A stretch of 56,826 nt of DNA from positions 1-56,826 of the forward strand of contig NZ_JAKMCS010000019.1 of the NCBI RefSeq assembly GCF_022662195.1, written 5' to 3'. Every line of letters starts with the position of its first letter. Positions within the stretch are counted from its first letter, which is position 1. This document shows, piece after piece, positions 1 to 9,164 of this stretch. The notes beneath the pieces were generated by a model that saw only the letters and a list, made by a program, of their open reading frames with translations, was not told where the DNA came from and ran no database searches. The stretch comes from Aestuariivivens insulae (GTDB lineage Bacteria; Bacteroidota; Bacteroidia; Flavobacteriales; Flavobacteriaceae). The translations under genes were made by a program, and so were the position numbers.

Positions 1-3000
1 CAAGAAGCGACAACGCCGCCATAAACGATCCGTGGCCCTTGGGTACGACAACCATCACATGGACCTTTACGGATTCCAACAGCAACGAGGTTTCCTGTAC
101 TCAGGACGTCGTGGTTACAGACAACCAAACCCCCACTCTAACATGTCCTGGAGACTTAACCGCCACATGTGATATTTCAGAGCAACCTGCTTATTCTAAC
201 TATGCAGAATTCACAAATGCTGGAGGTATAGCATCAGATAATTGTACTATTAACGAAGCTAGTTTTACTTTATTAAATGAAGTTAGTGATAATCTAAGTT
301 GTCCTGAAACAGTAACTCGAACATATCAAATTGCAGATATGACCGGTAATCTAGCGACATGTACACAAATAATTGTTGTAAATGATGAAACCCCTCCAGT
401 TATTGACAACACAAACACCGCCAACATTGAAATAGAATGTGGTATCGATGACCCTCAAAAATTAACCGATTGGTTAAATAACCATGCTGGTGCTACTGCT
501 ACTGATAACTGTGGAAGCGTGACATGGACCAACGATTATGGACAAGATACCAATGTACAGTGCAAGGGCACAAAAGTTCCAGTAACCTTTACTGCCACGG
601 ATGCATGTGGAAACAAAACGACTACAACAGCAACCTATTTAATTAAGGATACTGAAGCTCCTACAATAATTACAAACGCATCAGACTTAACCGTACAATG
701 TGATGGTGCTGGCAACATTAATGAGTTTAACACTTGGTTAAATTCAAACGCAGGTGCACAAGCAACTGATGACTGTTCAGCTATTGCATGGTCGAATGAT
801 TATGGTGTTGACGGAAACACAATGTCTGATGACTGTGGTATGACTGGAAGTGTCACCGTAACCTTTAAAGCTACAGATGCTTGTGGTAACTTTAGTGTAA
901 CAACTGCTACTTTCATAATTGAAGACACGACCCCACCTACACTTACAGTTCCTGCCGATGTAACTATCGAATGTACTGAAGATGAAACCAGCGCCAATAC
1001 TGGAGTAGCAACATCAACGGATACCTGTAGCAATGTAACCATTACAGAAAGTGATGCTGTGGTAGAGGCTTGTGGCAATACCAAAGTCATTACCAGAACC
1101 TGGACGGCTACCGATGAATGTGGCAACCCAACTTCGGCTACTCAAATAATTACCGTTCAAGATACAACGCCTCCGGTATTAACTGTACCTGCTGATGTAA
1201 CCATTGAATGTACCGAAGATGAAACCAGTGCAAATACGGGCGTGGCTACAGCTACCGATACTTGTGGCAATGTAACCATTACTGAAAGTGATGCTGTGGT
1301 AGAGGCTTGTGGAAACACCAAAGTCATTACCAGAACTTGGACGGCTACCGATGAATGTGGCAACCCAACTTCGGCTAATCAAATAATTACCGTTCAAGAT
1401 ACAACACCTCCGGTATTAACCGTACCTGCTGATGTAACCATTGAATGTACCGAAGATGAAACCAGTGCAAATACGGGCGTGGCTACAGCTACCGATACTT
1501 GTGGCAATGTAACCATTACTGAAAGCGATGCTGTGGTAGAGGCTTGTGGAAACACCAAAGTCATTACCAGAACTTGGACAGCTACCGATGAATGTGGCAA
1601 CCCAACTTCGGCTAATCAAATAATTACCGTTCAAGATACAACGCCTCCGGTATTAACCGTACCTGCCGATATAACCATTGAATGTACCGAAGATGAAACC
1701 AGTGCAAATACGGGCGTAGCTACAGCTACCGATACTTGTGGCAATGTAACCATTACTGAAAGCGATGCTGTGGTAGAGGCTTGTGGAAACACCAAAGTCA
1801 TTACCAGAACCTGGACGGCTACCGATGAATGTGGCAACCCAACTTCGGCTACTCAAATAATTACCGTTCAAGATACAACACCTCCGGTATTAACCGTACC
1901 TGCTGATGTAACCATTGAATGTACCGAAGATGAAACCAGTGCAAATACGGGCGTGGCTACAGCTACCGATACTTGTGGCAATGTAACCATTACTGAAAGC
2001 GATGTTGTGGTAGAGGCTTGTGGCAACACCAAAGTCATTTCAAGAACCTGGACGGCTACCGATGAATGTGGTAACCCAACTTCTGCTACTCAAACCATTA
2101 CTGTAGTAGATACCACCAAACCCACATTCACTGCACCTGCTGATATCACTATAAGTTGTGAAGAGAATGCAGAGGATTTAACCTTAACTGGTGATGTTAC
2201 TGATGAAATGGATAATTGCTCTAGCAATATAGACGCTTCTTATACGGATAGTATTGCTGATGGCGATTGCGCTAACGAAAAAGTAATTACTAGAACCTGG
2301 AGTTTATCTGACGACTGTAACAATACCACAACACATGTTCAAACCATTACAGTGATTGATGATAAAGCACCTGAATTAGTTACCCAGCTTCCAGGCAATA
2401 TTACTGCTAGCTGTGATAATATCCCAGCAGCTCCAGAACCTGGATTTGCCGATAACTGTTCACAAAATGTTACCATTAACTTTACAGAAACGTCTACGTT
2501 CAGTGCAAACACAATCGATAATTATGAAATTACAAGACAATGGGAAGTGTCTGATGATTGTGATAATACTAAAGTATACGAACAAATTGTTACTGTAACT
2601 ATTGATGATTTTGTGAACCAAGTTTCAGACGCAGCTTGTTCAGATGATGGTGTAATTGATTTGAATGACTACATTAATAACTTTAATGATGATGCTAGCT
2701 GGACTTTTGTTTCTGGCGTAACGTCTAACATTGATTTTACTGGAAGTTTGTTTGATCCAGAAAATTTGGTAGATGTAGCAAATGAAATTGATTTCTTAGG
2801 CGACTATGTATTTAGCTACACCTATACAAGTCCTACAGGATGTAATGAAACTACAGAGGTAACCATTACTATAAATGATGATTGTATTGTTTACCCATGT
2901 AGTTCCGAAGATATTATAATATCTAAAGCGGTTACACCAAACGGCGATAGTTATAACCAGACCTTTGATATCGATGCCGATCTAAACTGTGGTTATAGAG

Positions 3001-3245
3001 CCTATGTTAAAATATTTAACCGTTGGGGTGCACAAATTTTTGAATCGGCAAATTACCCTATAGGTAGAAATGAAACCCCAAGTTCACAACCAGGTAAATG
3101 GGAAGGACAAGCTAAAGGCGCCATCGGCAATGCAGATAAAGCTCCAAACGGAACATATTATTATATAGTTACATTACAAAATAGTGACGGATCAGCTTCT
3201 GGAGTCCCTCCTTTTACTGGACCAGTTTACTTAGGAACCAAATAA
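1..3245 (+). CDS. HYR-repeat surface adhesin with T9SS type B C-terminal domain (5' partial)
   Basis: The reading frame is open to the left edge, so the N-terminus and signal peptide lie outside; the first in-frame start-like codon (TTG at 39) is internal to an HYR module. The visible part is a string of HYR/Ig-like beta-sandwich modules with repeated 'DTTPPVLTVPADVTIECTED' and 'VITRTWTATDECGNPTSA' blocks, including five near-identical 79-residue units. The last 100 or so residues ('AVTPNGDSYNQTFDI', 'VKIFNRWGAQIFES', 'APNGTYYYIVTL') match the gliding-motility-associated CHU_C domain, a type B T9SS sorting signal. It probably works as a secreted, cell-surface adhesin. The porP/sprF gene follows 11 bp downstream, the usual partner of type B substrates. 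Confidence 0.9.
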   Translation, partial: RSDNAAINDPWPLGTTTITWTFTDSNSNEVSCTQDVVVTDNQTPTLTCPGDLTATCDISEQPAYSNYAEFTNAGGIASDNCTINEASFTLLNEVSDNLSCPETVTRTYQIADMTGNLATCTQIIVVNDETPPVIDNTNTANIEIECGIDDPQKLTDWLNNHAGATATDNCGSVTWTNDYGQDTNVQCKGTKVPVTFTATDACGNKTTTTATYLIKDTEAPTIITNASDLTVQCDGAGNINEFNTWLNSNAGAQATDDCSAIAWSNDYGVDGNTMSDDCGMTGSVTVTFKATDACGNFSVTTATFIIEDTTPPTLTVPADVTIECTEDETSANTGVATSTDTCSNVTITESDAVVEACGNTKVITRTWTATDECGNPTSATQIITVQDTTPPVLTVPADVTIECTEDETSANTGVATATDTCGNVTITESDAVVEACGNTKVITRTWTATDECGNPTSANQIITVQDTTPPVLTVPADVTIECTEDETSANTGVATATDTCGNVTITESDAVVEACGNTKVITRTWTATDECGNPTSANQIITVQDTTPPVLTVPADITIECTEDETSANTGVATATDTCGNVTITESDAVVEACGNTKVITRTWTATDECGNPTSATQIITVQDTTPPVLTVPADVTIECTEDETSANTGVATATDTCGNVTITESDVVVEACGNTKVISRTWTATDECGNPTSATQTITVVDTTKPTFTAPADITISCEENAEDLTLTGDVTDEMDNCSSNIDASYTDSIADGDCANEKVITRTWSLSDDCNNTTTHVQTITVIDDKAPELVTQLPGNITASCDNIPAAPEPGFADNCSQNVTINFTETSTFSANTIDNYEITRQWEVSDDCDNTKVYEQIVTVTIDDFVNQVSDAACSDDGVIDLNDYINNFNDDASWTFVSGVTSNIDFTGSLFDPENLVDVANEIDFLGDYVFSYTYTSPTGCNETTEVTITINDDCIVYPCSSEDIIISKAVTPNGDSYNQTFDIDADLNCGYRAYVKIFNRWGAQIFESANYPIGRNETPSSQPGKWEGQAKGAIGNADKAPNGTYYYIVTLQNSDGSASGVPPFTGPVYLGTK
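924..2108 (+). repeat. Five tandem 237-bp coding repeats (HYR modules)
   Basis: Units begin at 924, 1161, 1398, 1635 and 1872, each exactly 237 bp (79 codons). Copies 2 to 5 are nearly identical at the DNA level, including silent positions, while copy 1 is more diverged. This points to recent unequal exchange or gene conversion. Copy number here may vary between strains and could be mis-assembled. Confidence 0.95.
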
Positions 3246-3256
3246 AACTTTAACCT

Positions 3257-4183
3257 ATGAAACTTATTAAACATTACATAATCGCTATTGCATTGTTTAG
3301 CTGTACGTTTGGAATTGCGCAGCAATTACCGCAGTTCACGCAGTACATGTACAATACAATCTCTATAAACCCCGCTTATGCTGGTAGTAGGGAAGCTTTA
3401 AGCATTGTCGGTCTTCATAGAAGCCAATGGGTTGGCTTTGATGGTGGTCCTATCACGCAAACACTTTCCATTCATACACCACTAAGAAATGATAGGATTG
3501 GTTTGGGTCTGTCTTTTATTAATGATGACTTAGGGCCTCAAAGATATTCTTATCTGTATGGCGATTTCTCCTATAGTATTCCAACAGGAACCAATGGTAA
3601 GTTAGCTTTTGGTATCAAGGGAGGATTTACGGGTTATAGTTTTGATCAGGATTTTTTAAATGATCCAACGGTCATTAATGACCCCTTCTTTAATGGCACG
3701 CAAAACCGTTGGGCCCCTAATATAGGTCTGGGTGTATTTTGGAGTACCAACAAATGGTACTTAGGCTTATCGGCTCCAAGAGTATTAAATAACGATGTGA
3801 ATAAAGAAGAAGGCTACAAAGCTTTGGAACGTATTAGTTATTACTTTACTGGTGGTTACGTATTCAACCTAAGCAATAGTTTAAAGTTTAAACCCTCTTA
3901 TTTGGTTAAGGCTACCAACGGCGCACCATTATCTTACGACTTTACGGCCAATTTCCTATTCAATGAAAAGTTTTGGATTGGTGGTTCATACCGCTTGAAT
4001 GAGTCGGCTGGTTCTTTTGGAGGATTTGTAGACTTTCAAGTATCAAGACAGTTAAGGGTAGGTTATGCCTATGAAAAGCCAAATGTTGATATTAATAGAT
4101 ATTCAAACGGCACCCATGAGATCCTACTCATTTATGAGTTTAAGTTTATGAGCAACAAATTAAAATCACCTAGATATTTCTAA
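3257..4183 (+). CDS. PorP/SprF family type IX secretion membrane protein
   Basis: This 308-residue protein starts with a signal peptide ending near 'FGIAQQ', then the family signature 'LPQFTQYMYNTISINPAYAGS', rich in aromatic beta-strand segments typical of an outer-membrane barrel. PorP/SprF proteins associate with the T9SS and are needed to secrete or anchor type B C-terminal-domain substrates; SprF serves the adhesin SprB in Flavobacterium johnsoniae. It lies between the type B adhesin and a PorE-like gene with gaps of 11 and 15 bp, so the three genes probably form one operon with this protein dedicated to the adjacent adhesin. Confidence 0.9.
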   Translation: MKLIKHYIIAIALFSCTFGIAQQLPQFTQYMYNTISINPAYAGSREALSIVGLHRSQWVGFDGGPITQTLSIHTPLRNDRIGLGLSFINDDLGPQRYSYLYGDFSYSIPTGTNGKLAFGIKGGFTGYSFDQDFLNDPTVINDPFFNGTQNRWAPNIGLGVFWSTNKWYLGLSAPRVLNNDVNKEEGYKALERISYYFTGGYVFNLSNSLKFKPSYLVKATNGAPLSYDFTANFLFNEKFWIGGSYRLNESAGSFGGFVDFQVSRQLRVGYAYEKPNVDINRYSNGTHEILLIYEFKFMSNKLKSPRYF

Positions 4184-4198
4184 TAAAAAAATCACCCC

Positions 4199-6115
4199 AT
4201 GAAAATAAAAAATTACATATTAGTTTGTATCCTATTGACGGTGAGTTTTACGGCCTCTGCGCAATACGGAAAACAGAAAAAAGCAGATACCTTATTTAAT
4301 AAGTTCTCCTTTGTAAAAGCAGCAGAAGTTTACCAAGAGCTTATAGACAACAACTATAACAAAGACTATGCTATCCGCCGTTTGGGCGATTGTTATGCCT
4401 TATTAAGGGATCCAAAAAACGCAGCTAAATTTTATAAAAAAGCAGTAGCACAGGAAAATATTCCTATTGAGTACTACTATAACTACGCACAAGCTTTACG
4501 TGGTATTGAAAATTACGACGAATCTAAAGAGTGGATGAAACGCTATAAAGATTCGGGAGGCGTTATAAATACCAGTAAATACTTAAAGCGTGGCAACTTT
4601 ATTACTAATGTATTTAATGCCAAGCAACAGTATTTCTTAAAAAAATTCAACCATAATTCAAAATTGAGTGATTTTGGAGCCTATGAGCATGGTGGAAAAA
4701 TATATTTCGCATCCACTAGGGATGAAGGGGTTTCCATTAAGCGTCTATATGGCTGGAACGAACAACCTTTCCTAGATGTTTACGCCATAAACAAAGACCG
4801 CAAAGAACCGGCCGACCATACTTCGAAATTAAATGGCGATGTAAACACCATGTATCATGATGGTCCTGTTACCATTACTAATGATGGTAAGGCTATGTAT
4901 TTTACAAGAAATAGCTTTATCGATAATGTTTACGACAGCAATAAAAAAGGTATTAATCAAGTTAAAATCTATAGAGCGACTTTAAAGGATAGCCTTTGGA
5001 CAGATATTGAAGATCTATCCATTAACGATTCTGAATTCAGCACACAACACCCAGCCCTTAGCCCTGATAATAAGAAGCTATATTTTGCTTCAGACAGACC
5101 TGGTGGTTATGGAGCTTCAGATCTTTATGTAGTAGATATCAATGACGACGGCTCTTTAGGTGAACCTACAAACCTAGGTGAGGTAGTTAATACGAAGGGA
5201 TCTGAAGGTATGCCTTTTATAAATAATGAAGGTAGCCTGTTTTTCTCTTCCGATGGCCATGTAGGGCTTGGCCTGTTGGATATTTTTGGAACAGTTGCCA
5301 ATGAGAATGGAGACATTGTAGATGTTATAAACCTTGGTGTTCCGGTTAATTCCAGTAAAGATGACTTTTCATTTAGTATGAATGCAGACGGGCTTTCCGG
5401 CTATTTTGCATCCAATAGATCTGGTGGTATGGGTGATGATGATATTTATGCCTACAACCGTATTCCTTTGTTAAATGTTGAAGGTACGGTTACAGACATT
5501 GTAAACAAAAAACCTGTACCTAATGCCATTATAACCTTATTGGATGGAAACGGCAAGCAGATTGCCTATATGGAAACCGATGAGAAAGGGTATTACGAAA
5601 TCAATATCGACAGGAATGTAGATTATAAAATCACGGCCAGCCAAAAGAAATATGAGGACGATTCTAAAAGTTTTACCTCCAAAGGCATTGAAGATTCTGT
5701 TACAACAATTACAGTTGACCTAGAACTAACGCCTGTAAGAGACGTTGTTAAATTAGCCGATCTTGGTATCATCTATTTCGACTTTGATAAACATAACATT
5801 CGTCCTGATGCTGCTTTAGAATTGGATAAGATTGTTAAGTTAATGAATGAAGATTACCCAGGCATGGTTATCCGTATAGAATCTCACACCGACTCTAGAG
5901 GTACGTTAACTTACAATGATAAATTATCTATAGATCGTGCAAATTCTACTTATGAATACTTGGTCTCTAATGGTGTTGATCCAGCTAGAATAACAGCACA
6001 TGAAGGATTTGGTGAACGCCGATTGACTAACGGGTGCGATGGTAGTGTAGACTGTGAAGAAAACAAACACCAGTTAAACAGACGTACCGAATTTATTATT
6101 ATTAAAATGCAATAA
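4199..6115 (+). CDS. PorE-like OmpA family protein (TPR, beta-propeller, regulatory domain, OmpA)
   Basis: This 638-residue exported protein has a signal peptide ending 'TASAQ'. TPR-like helices follow at about 25-120, then PD40/WD40-like propeller repeats at about 160-430 ('LYFASDRPGGYGASDLYVVD', 'GYFASNRSGGMGDDDIYAYN'). A carboxypeptidase-regulatory-like fold spans about 435-510. An OmpA peptidoglycan-binding domain ends the protein ('IYFDFDKHNIRPDA', 'ESHTDSRGTLTYND', 'HQLNRRTEF'). The same domain order occurs in PorE of Porphyromonas gingivalis, which links the T9SS to peptidoglycan. As the last gene of the adhesin-PorP operon it may be a locus-specific anchor rather than the core PorE. 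The call is firm for domains, inferred for role. Confidence 0.85.
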   Translation: MKIKNYILVCILLTVSFTASAQYGKQKKADTLFNKFSFVKAAEVYQELIDNNYNKDYAIRRLGDCYALLRDPKNAAKFYKKAVAQENIPIEYYYNYAQALRGIENYDESKEWMKRYKDSGGVINTSKYLKRGNFITNVFNAKQQYFLKKFNHNSKLSDFGAYEHGGKIYFASTRDEGVSIKRLYGWNEQPFLDVYAINKDRKEPADHTSKLNGDVNTMYHDGPVTITNDGKAMYFTRNSFIDNVYDSNKKGINQVKIYRATLKDSLWTDIEDLSINDSEFSTQHPALSPDNKKLYFASDRPGGYGASDLYVVDINDDGSLGEPTNLGEVVNTKGSEGMPFINNEGSLFFSSDGHVGLGLLDIFGTVANENGDIVDVINLGVPVNSSKDDFSFSMNADGLSGYFASNRSGGMGDDDIYAYNRIPLLNVEGTVTDIVNKKPVPNAIITLLDGNGKQIAYMETDEKGYYEINIDRNVDYKITASQKKYEDDSKSFTSKGIEDSVTTITVDLELTPVRDVVKLADLGIIYFDFDKHNIRPDAALELDKIVKLMNEDYPGMVIRIESHTDSRGTLTYNDKLSIDRANSTYEYLVSNGVDPARITAHEGFGERRLTNGCDGSVDCEENKHQLNRRTEFIIIKMQ

Positions 6116-6139
6116 AAGCCAAATTCTAAACTAATTGAG

Positions 6140-6174
6140 AACCCCACTAAGATTGATTTCTTAGTGGGGTTTTC
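6140..6174 (+). terminator. Terminator of the adhesin-porP-porE operon
   Basis: A 12-bp perfect stem (AACCCCACTAAG with CTTAGTGGGGTT) separated by 8 nt and followed by a T-run lies 24 bp after the last stop codon. Confidence 0.85.
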
Positions 6175-6192
6175 ATTTATAAACACTAGAGC

Positions 6193-6456
6193 ATGTTTTA
6201 TAAGCTAATTACCATCGAATTAGTTGCCTTTTGCAATACGAGCTACTGGTCTACATACAAGGATCCGTTTAATATCATCACAATAAACAAGAAAAGCAAT
6301 ATTAAAAGAGGCCCTGAAACAAATACAGCTTAAGAAATCATTAGAGACCATTATATTCAAGATAACATTTATCAGCTTTATAACAATTTCAAATCATATA
6401 AAAAGGCGCTATTTTCCCAAATGACTAGCTTAAAACTAATTAAGAAAAAACAATAA
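6193..6456 (+). pseudogene. Possible decayed small ORF with one in-frame stop
   Basis: An ATG at 6193 opens 46 codons, stops at TAA 6331-6333, and the same frame then continues for another 40 codons to 6454. The translation resembles no family I recognise. It could be a decayed gene or chance in AT-rich DNA. It is the only coding-like signal in the 540-bp gap between the PorE-like gene and the CAP gene; the remainder holds only the hairpin at 6590. Confidence 0.2.
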
Positions 6457-6589
6457 TGAATTAATCTGAGAACGATTATTATTTAAAAGTCCAAACCTCT
6501 TGTAAACATCTGTTCTTTTTAATTGCTAGTCATTTTCAATGCCATTATTGGCTAACTATATTCTTTAATCAAAATCAGATTAAATTAAA

Positions 6590-6615
6590 AATCCTCCCAA
6601 CTTTGTGGGAGGATT
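6590..6615. terminator. Bidirectional terminator-like hairpin
   Basis: A 10-bp stem (AATCCTCCCA / TGGGAGGATT) with a 6-nt loop has T-rich sequence on both outer sides. It lies 100 bp past the 3' end of the minus-strand CAP gene and may end transcripts from either direction. Confidence 0.65.
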
Positions 6616-6716
6616 TTATACCTAAAGCTAAATTCAATAACAAATAGTTATTAATATATAACCTATCTTTTATAAATAGGCTATGTCTTTAACCACTCTT
6701 TAAAATAGCAGTTATG

Positions 6717-7211
6717 TTATTTTTTTATAAATATATTGGTATAATACCATTTTCCTTCTTCATTCTGTTCGGCAGAGATATCAAAGTTTGTGAAATCACC
6801 TTCTATATTCGATTTATGACCTTCGCTTTTAATCCAGGCCTTGACAACAGATTCTGCTGAAGTGTAGCCATAAGCAACATTTTCGGATACTTTAGTAGCT
6901 CCTGCATTTTCCTTTAAGTAAGTGCTTCTTTTATAGAAATTATCATGGGATACAGTATTATTATCGACCATATAATCGGTATGCGAAAATGCAACAGACT
7001 TTACTACTTTCATATCATTTAAAGGTGTTAAGCCTAAAGATAATCTATGATCGTTAATAAGGTTTAAAATTTGTACTTCTATTGTTTTGGTAGCTGGAGT
7101 AACAAGGTTTTCGACTAATGCCTCAGCTTTATCGTCTAAGCTTTCACTTGAACAGGAAAAAGCAAATAAAGCTAGCAATGCCAATAACGGCAATTGTTTT
7201 AATAACTTCAT
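6717..7211 (-). CDS. CAP/SCP-domain lipoprotein
   Basis: This 164-residue protein has a lipoprotein signal (hydrophobic run then 'FAFSCSS', Cys 20) and a single CAP (SCP/PR-1) domain. Visible family landmarks are 'LNLINDHRLSLGLTPL', 'SHTDYM', 'HDNF', 'SENVAYGY' and 'KSEGHKSNIEG', including the two conserved His and the Glu of the CAP cavity. Bacterial CAP lipoproteins occur in the cell envelope and their substrates are mostly unknown. It appears to be transcribed alone; two competing inverted repeats lie in its upstream region (7285-7337). Confidence 0.85.
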   Translation of the reverse strand: MKLLKQLPLLALLALFAFSCSSESLDDKAEALVENLVTPATKTIEVQILNLINDHRLSLGLTPLNDMKVVKSVAFSHTDYMVDNNTVSHDNFYKRSTYLKENAGATKVSENVAYGYTSAESVVKAWIKSEGHKSNIEGDFTNFDISAEQNEEGKWYYTNIFIKK

Positions 7212-7284
7212 AAGTAGGTAAATTTAGATTTGGTTCTGTAAAATTAGCAGCCTACTTAGAAGAGAGTGTTAACAAAATGTTAAA

Positions 7285-7337
7285 ATCGATTAAAAACTTG
7301 TATTACATCGAATTTAAATGTTTTTAATCGATGTAAT
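7285..7337. repeat. Overlapping, mutually exclusive inverted repeats
   Basis: ATCGATTAAAAAC (7285-7297) is an inverted copy of GTTTTTAATCGAT (7320-7332), and ATTACATCGA (7302-7311) is an inverted copy of TCGATGTAAT (7328-7337). The shared right arm can pair with only one partner at a time. The region is downstream of pdxH and upstream of the CAP gene, both on the minus strand, so it may be a terminator/leader switch or simply a pdxH terminator. Confidence 0.6.
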
Positions 7338-7377
7338 GACTGTTAAATAGTTTTTAAACTGTCTTTAATCGGTTTTT

Positions 7378-8025
7378 TTATGGAGATAATCGATGAATTA
7401 GCCAATTGTAATCTTTTTGAAGCTTATAGCGTATTCTATCATGTAACCTGTTTGGTCGCCCCTGCCAAAACTCAAGTTCAACGGGCCTAACCAAATAACC
7501 TCCCCAATGTTTGGGTCTTGGCACTTCCATTCCTTCAAACTTTTTTTCCAAGGCCTTAAGTTGTTCTTCTAAAACAGTTCTATTTTCAACTATATCGCTT
7601 TGGTTAGATAATAAAGCCCCTAATTGACTGCCTCGGGGCCTAGTTTCAAAATAGCCATCGCTTAAATTTTCAGCAATCTTTTCGGCCCTACCCTTAATAA
7701 TTATTTGACGTTCTGCTCCATGCCAAAAAAAAGATAAACACACATTGGGGTTAGCTTCAATCGCTTTTCCTTTTTCACTGTTATAATTGGTAAAAAATAT
7801 AAATCCTTCAAAAGTAAACCGCTTAAGCAGCACTACCCTATTCTTTGGGAATCCATCAAGTCCGATTGTAGATACTGTCATGGCATTATTTTCATCCGCT
7901 GAAAAAAACTGATCCACTTCATGAAACCATTTTTGAAATAGTTCCATTGGGTTTTTGGGGACGTCACTTAACCGCAACTCCCCTTTTTCGTAAGACCTTC
8001 TATAATTGCTTAAATCGTTTTCCAT
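7378..8025 (-). CDS. pdxH: Pyridoxamine 5'-phosphate oxidase
   Basis: This 215-residue protein is of full family length. It oxidises pyridoxine or pyridoxamine phosphate to pyridoxal phosphate using FMN and O2 in the cytoplasm. Recognisable segments are 'NAMTVSTIGLDGFPKNRVV', the FMN-contacting 'FFTNYNSEKGKAIEANP', 'SRGSQLGA'-type 'RPRGSQLGALLSNQS', and the C-terminal 'WGGYLVRPVELEFWQGRPN' plus 'LHDRIRY'. It sits 27 bp after ribonuclease Z on the same strand and may be the last gene of the pyr cluster transcript. Confidence 0.95.
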   Translation of the reverse strand: MENDLSNYRRSYEKGELRLSDVPKNPMELFQKWFHEVDQFFSADENNAMTVSTIGLDGFPKNRVVLLKRFTFEGFIFFTNYNSEKGKAIEANPNVCLSFFWHGAERQIIIKGRAEKIAENLSDGYFETRPRGSQLGALLSNQSDIVENRTVLEEQLKALEKKFEGMEVPRPKHWGGYLVRPVELEFWQGRPNRLHDRIRYKLQKDYNWLIHRLSP

Positions 8026-8052
8026 AATAATATTGCAATTTACTGGAATTTT

Positions 8053-8958
8053 CTAAAACGTAAAGACTTTACCATCTTCACATAACTCTACATTCTCAAA
8101 GATTTCTTCTGCTTCGGCTTTAAAACCTTCTAAGCCATCGTAACGCGTTGAATAATGCCCAAGAAGTAATGTACCCACATTAGCCTGTTTAGCGATTCTT
8201 GCAGCTTCTTTTGCTGTAGAATGCTTGGTTCTTGGCGCAAGATGCGCGTGCTTTTCTAAAAAAGTAGATTCGTGATAAAGTACCGATGTATTTTTAATTA
8301 TAGGTACAATATCTTCTTTATAAACCGTATCACTACAAAATGCATAACTCTTTGGTTTGGAAGGATTGCTTGTTACCAATTCATTTTTAATCAACTCACC
8401 ATTTTCATTTACCACATCTGCTCCCTGCTTTAGCTTTCTATAATAAGCTATATCTATATTGGCTTTTTCAACTGCTTCTATATCCAATTTTCTGTCGCCA
8501 GACTTTTCTTTAAATAAATAACCATTGGTATACACTCTGTGTTCCAGGGGAATGGTATGTACTTCAACTGAATCGTCTTCAAAAATTAATTCAGATTTTT
8601 TTGAGGTCAATTCATGGAAAATAAGTTTGTAATTGGTCCAGGAATCGGCCAGCTTCATTTGAAGCGTAACTACCTCCTTAATCCCCTTAGGACCGTAGAT
8701 ATGCAAATCGGCTTCACGGGTTAGCAATCGGAATGTAGAAATCAGCCCAACCAATCCAAAAAAATGATCGCCATGTAAATGCGAAATAAAAATATGCTTA
8801 ATGCGGTTGAACTTAATTCTATGTTTTCGCAATTGCACTTGGGTACCCTCCCCACAATCTATTAAAAACATGTGATTGTTAATTTCCAATACTTGTGAAG
8901 TTGTATTGGTTAAAGCCCTTGGGGTGGCACTATAACATCCTAGAATAGTAAGTTTCAT
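8053..8958 (-). CDS. rnz: Ribonuclease Z
   Basis: This metallo-beta-lactamase-fold endonuclease processes tRNA 3' ends. The start at 8958 ('MKLTILGCYSATP') is preferred over an ATG ten codons upstream because family members begin with this segment. The zinc motif 'SHLHGDHFFGL' lies at about 60-70; the later ligands appear in 'FCSDT' and 'LLLGHYSTRY', and the 'FLEKHAHLAPRTKHSTAKEA' segment gives the His cluster of RNase Z. The length of about 301 residues fits the short bacterial form. It follows a STAS-like gene by about 200 bp and precedes pdxH. Confidence 0.93.
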   Translation of the reverse strand: MKLTILGCYSATPRALTNTTSQVLEINNHMFLIDCGEGTQVQLRKHRIKFNRIKHIFISHLHGDHFFGLVGLISTFRLLTREADLHIYGPKGIKEVVTLQMKLADSWTNYKLIFHELTSKKSELIFEDDSVEVHTIPLEHRVYTNGYLFKEKSGDRKLDIEAVEKANIDIAYYRKLKQGADVVNENGELIKNELVTSNPSKPKSYAFCSDTVYKEDIVPIIKNTSVLYHESTFLEKHAHLAPRTKHSTAKEAARIAKQANVGTLLLGHYSTRYDGLEGFKAEAEEIFENVELCEDGKVFTF

Positions 8959-9164
8959 GTGTTTATGTTTACTGTTCGAAATGGCCATGTTTCACATGGA
9001 TTGGAATAACGACCACTGATGCACTCAGCCCAGACATACAACATTTTTACAATCATCCCTTTGAGTGCCGAAATCTAACCATGGTATTTCATTACATGCT
9101 TTATAACGCTATTAAGCCGTTTGAGACAAATCAACTAAGCTTATAAATTACTGAAAAACAAATA

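Noticed and set aside
800-1871. Several minus- and plus-strand overlapping frames of 68-108 codons inside the HYR repeats
   Set aside because: They recur with the 237-bp period of the sense repeats and have no signal or family features; they are by-products of the repetitive sense gene.
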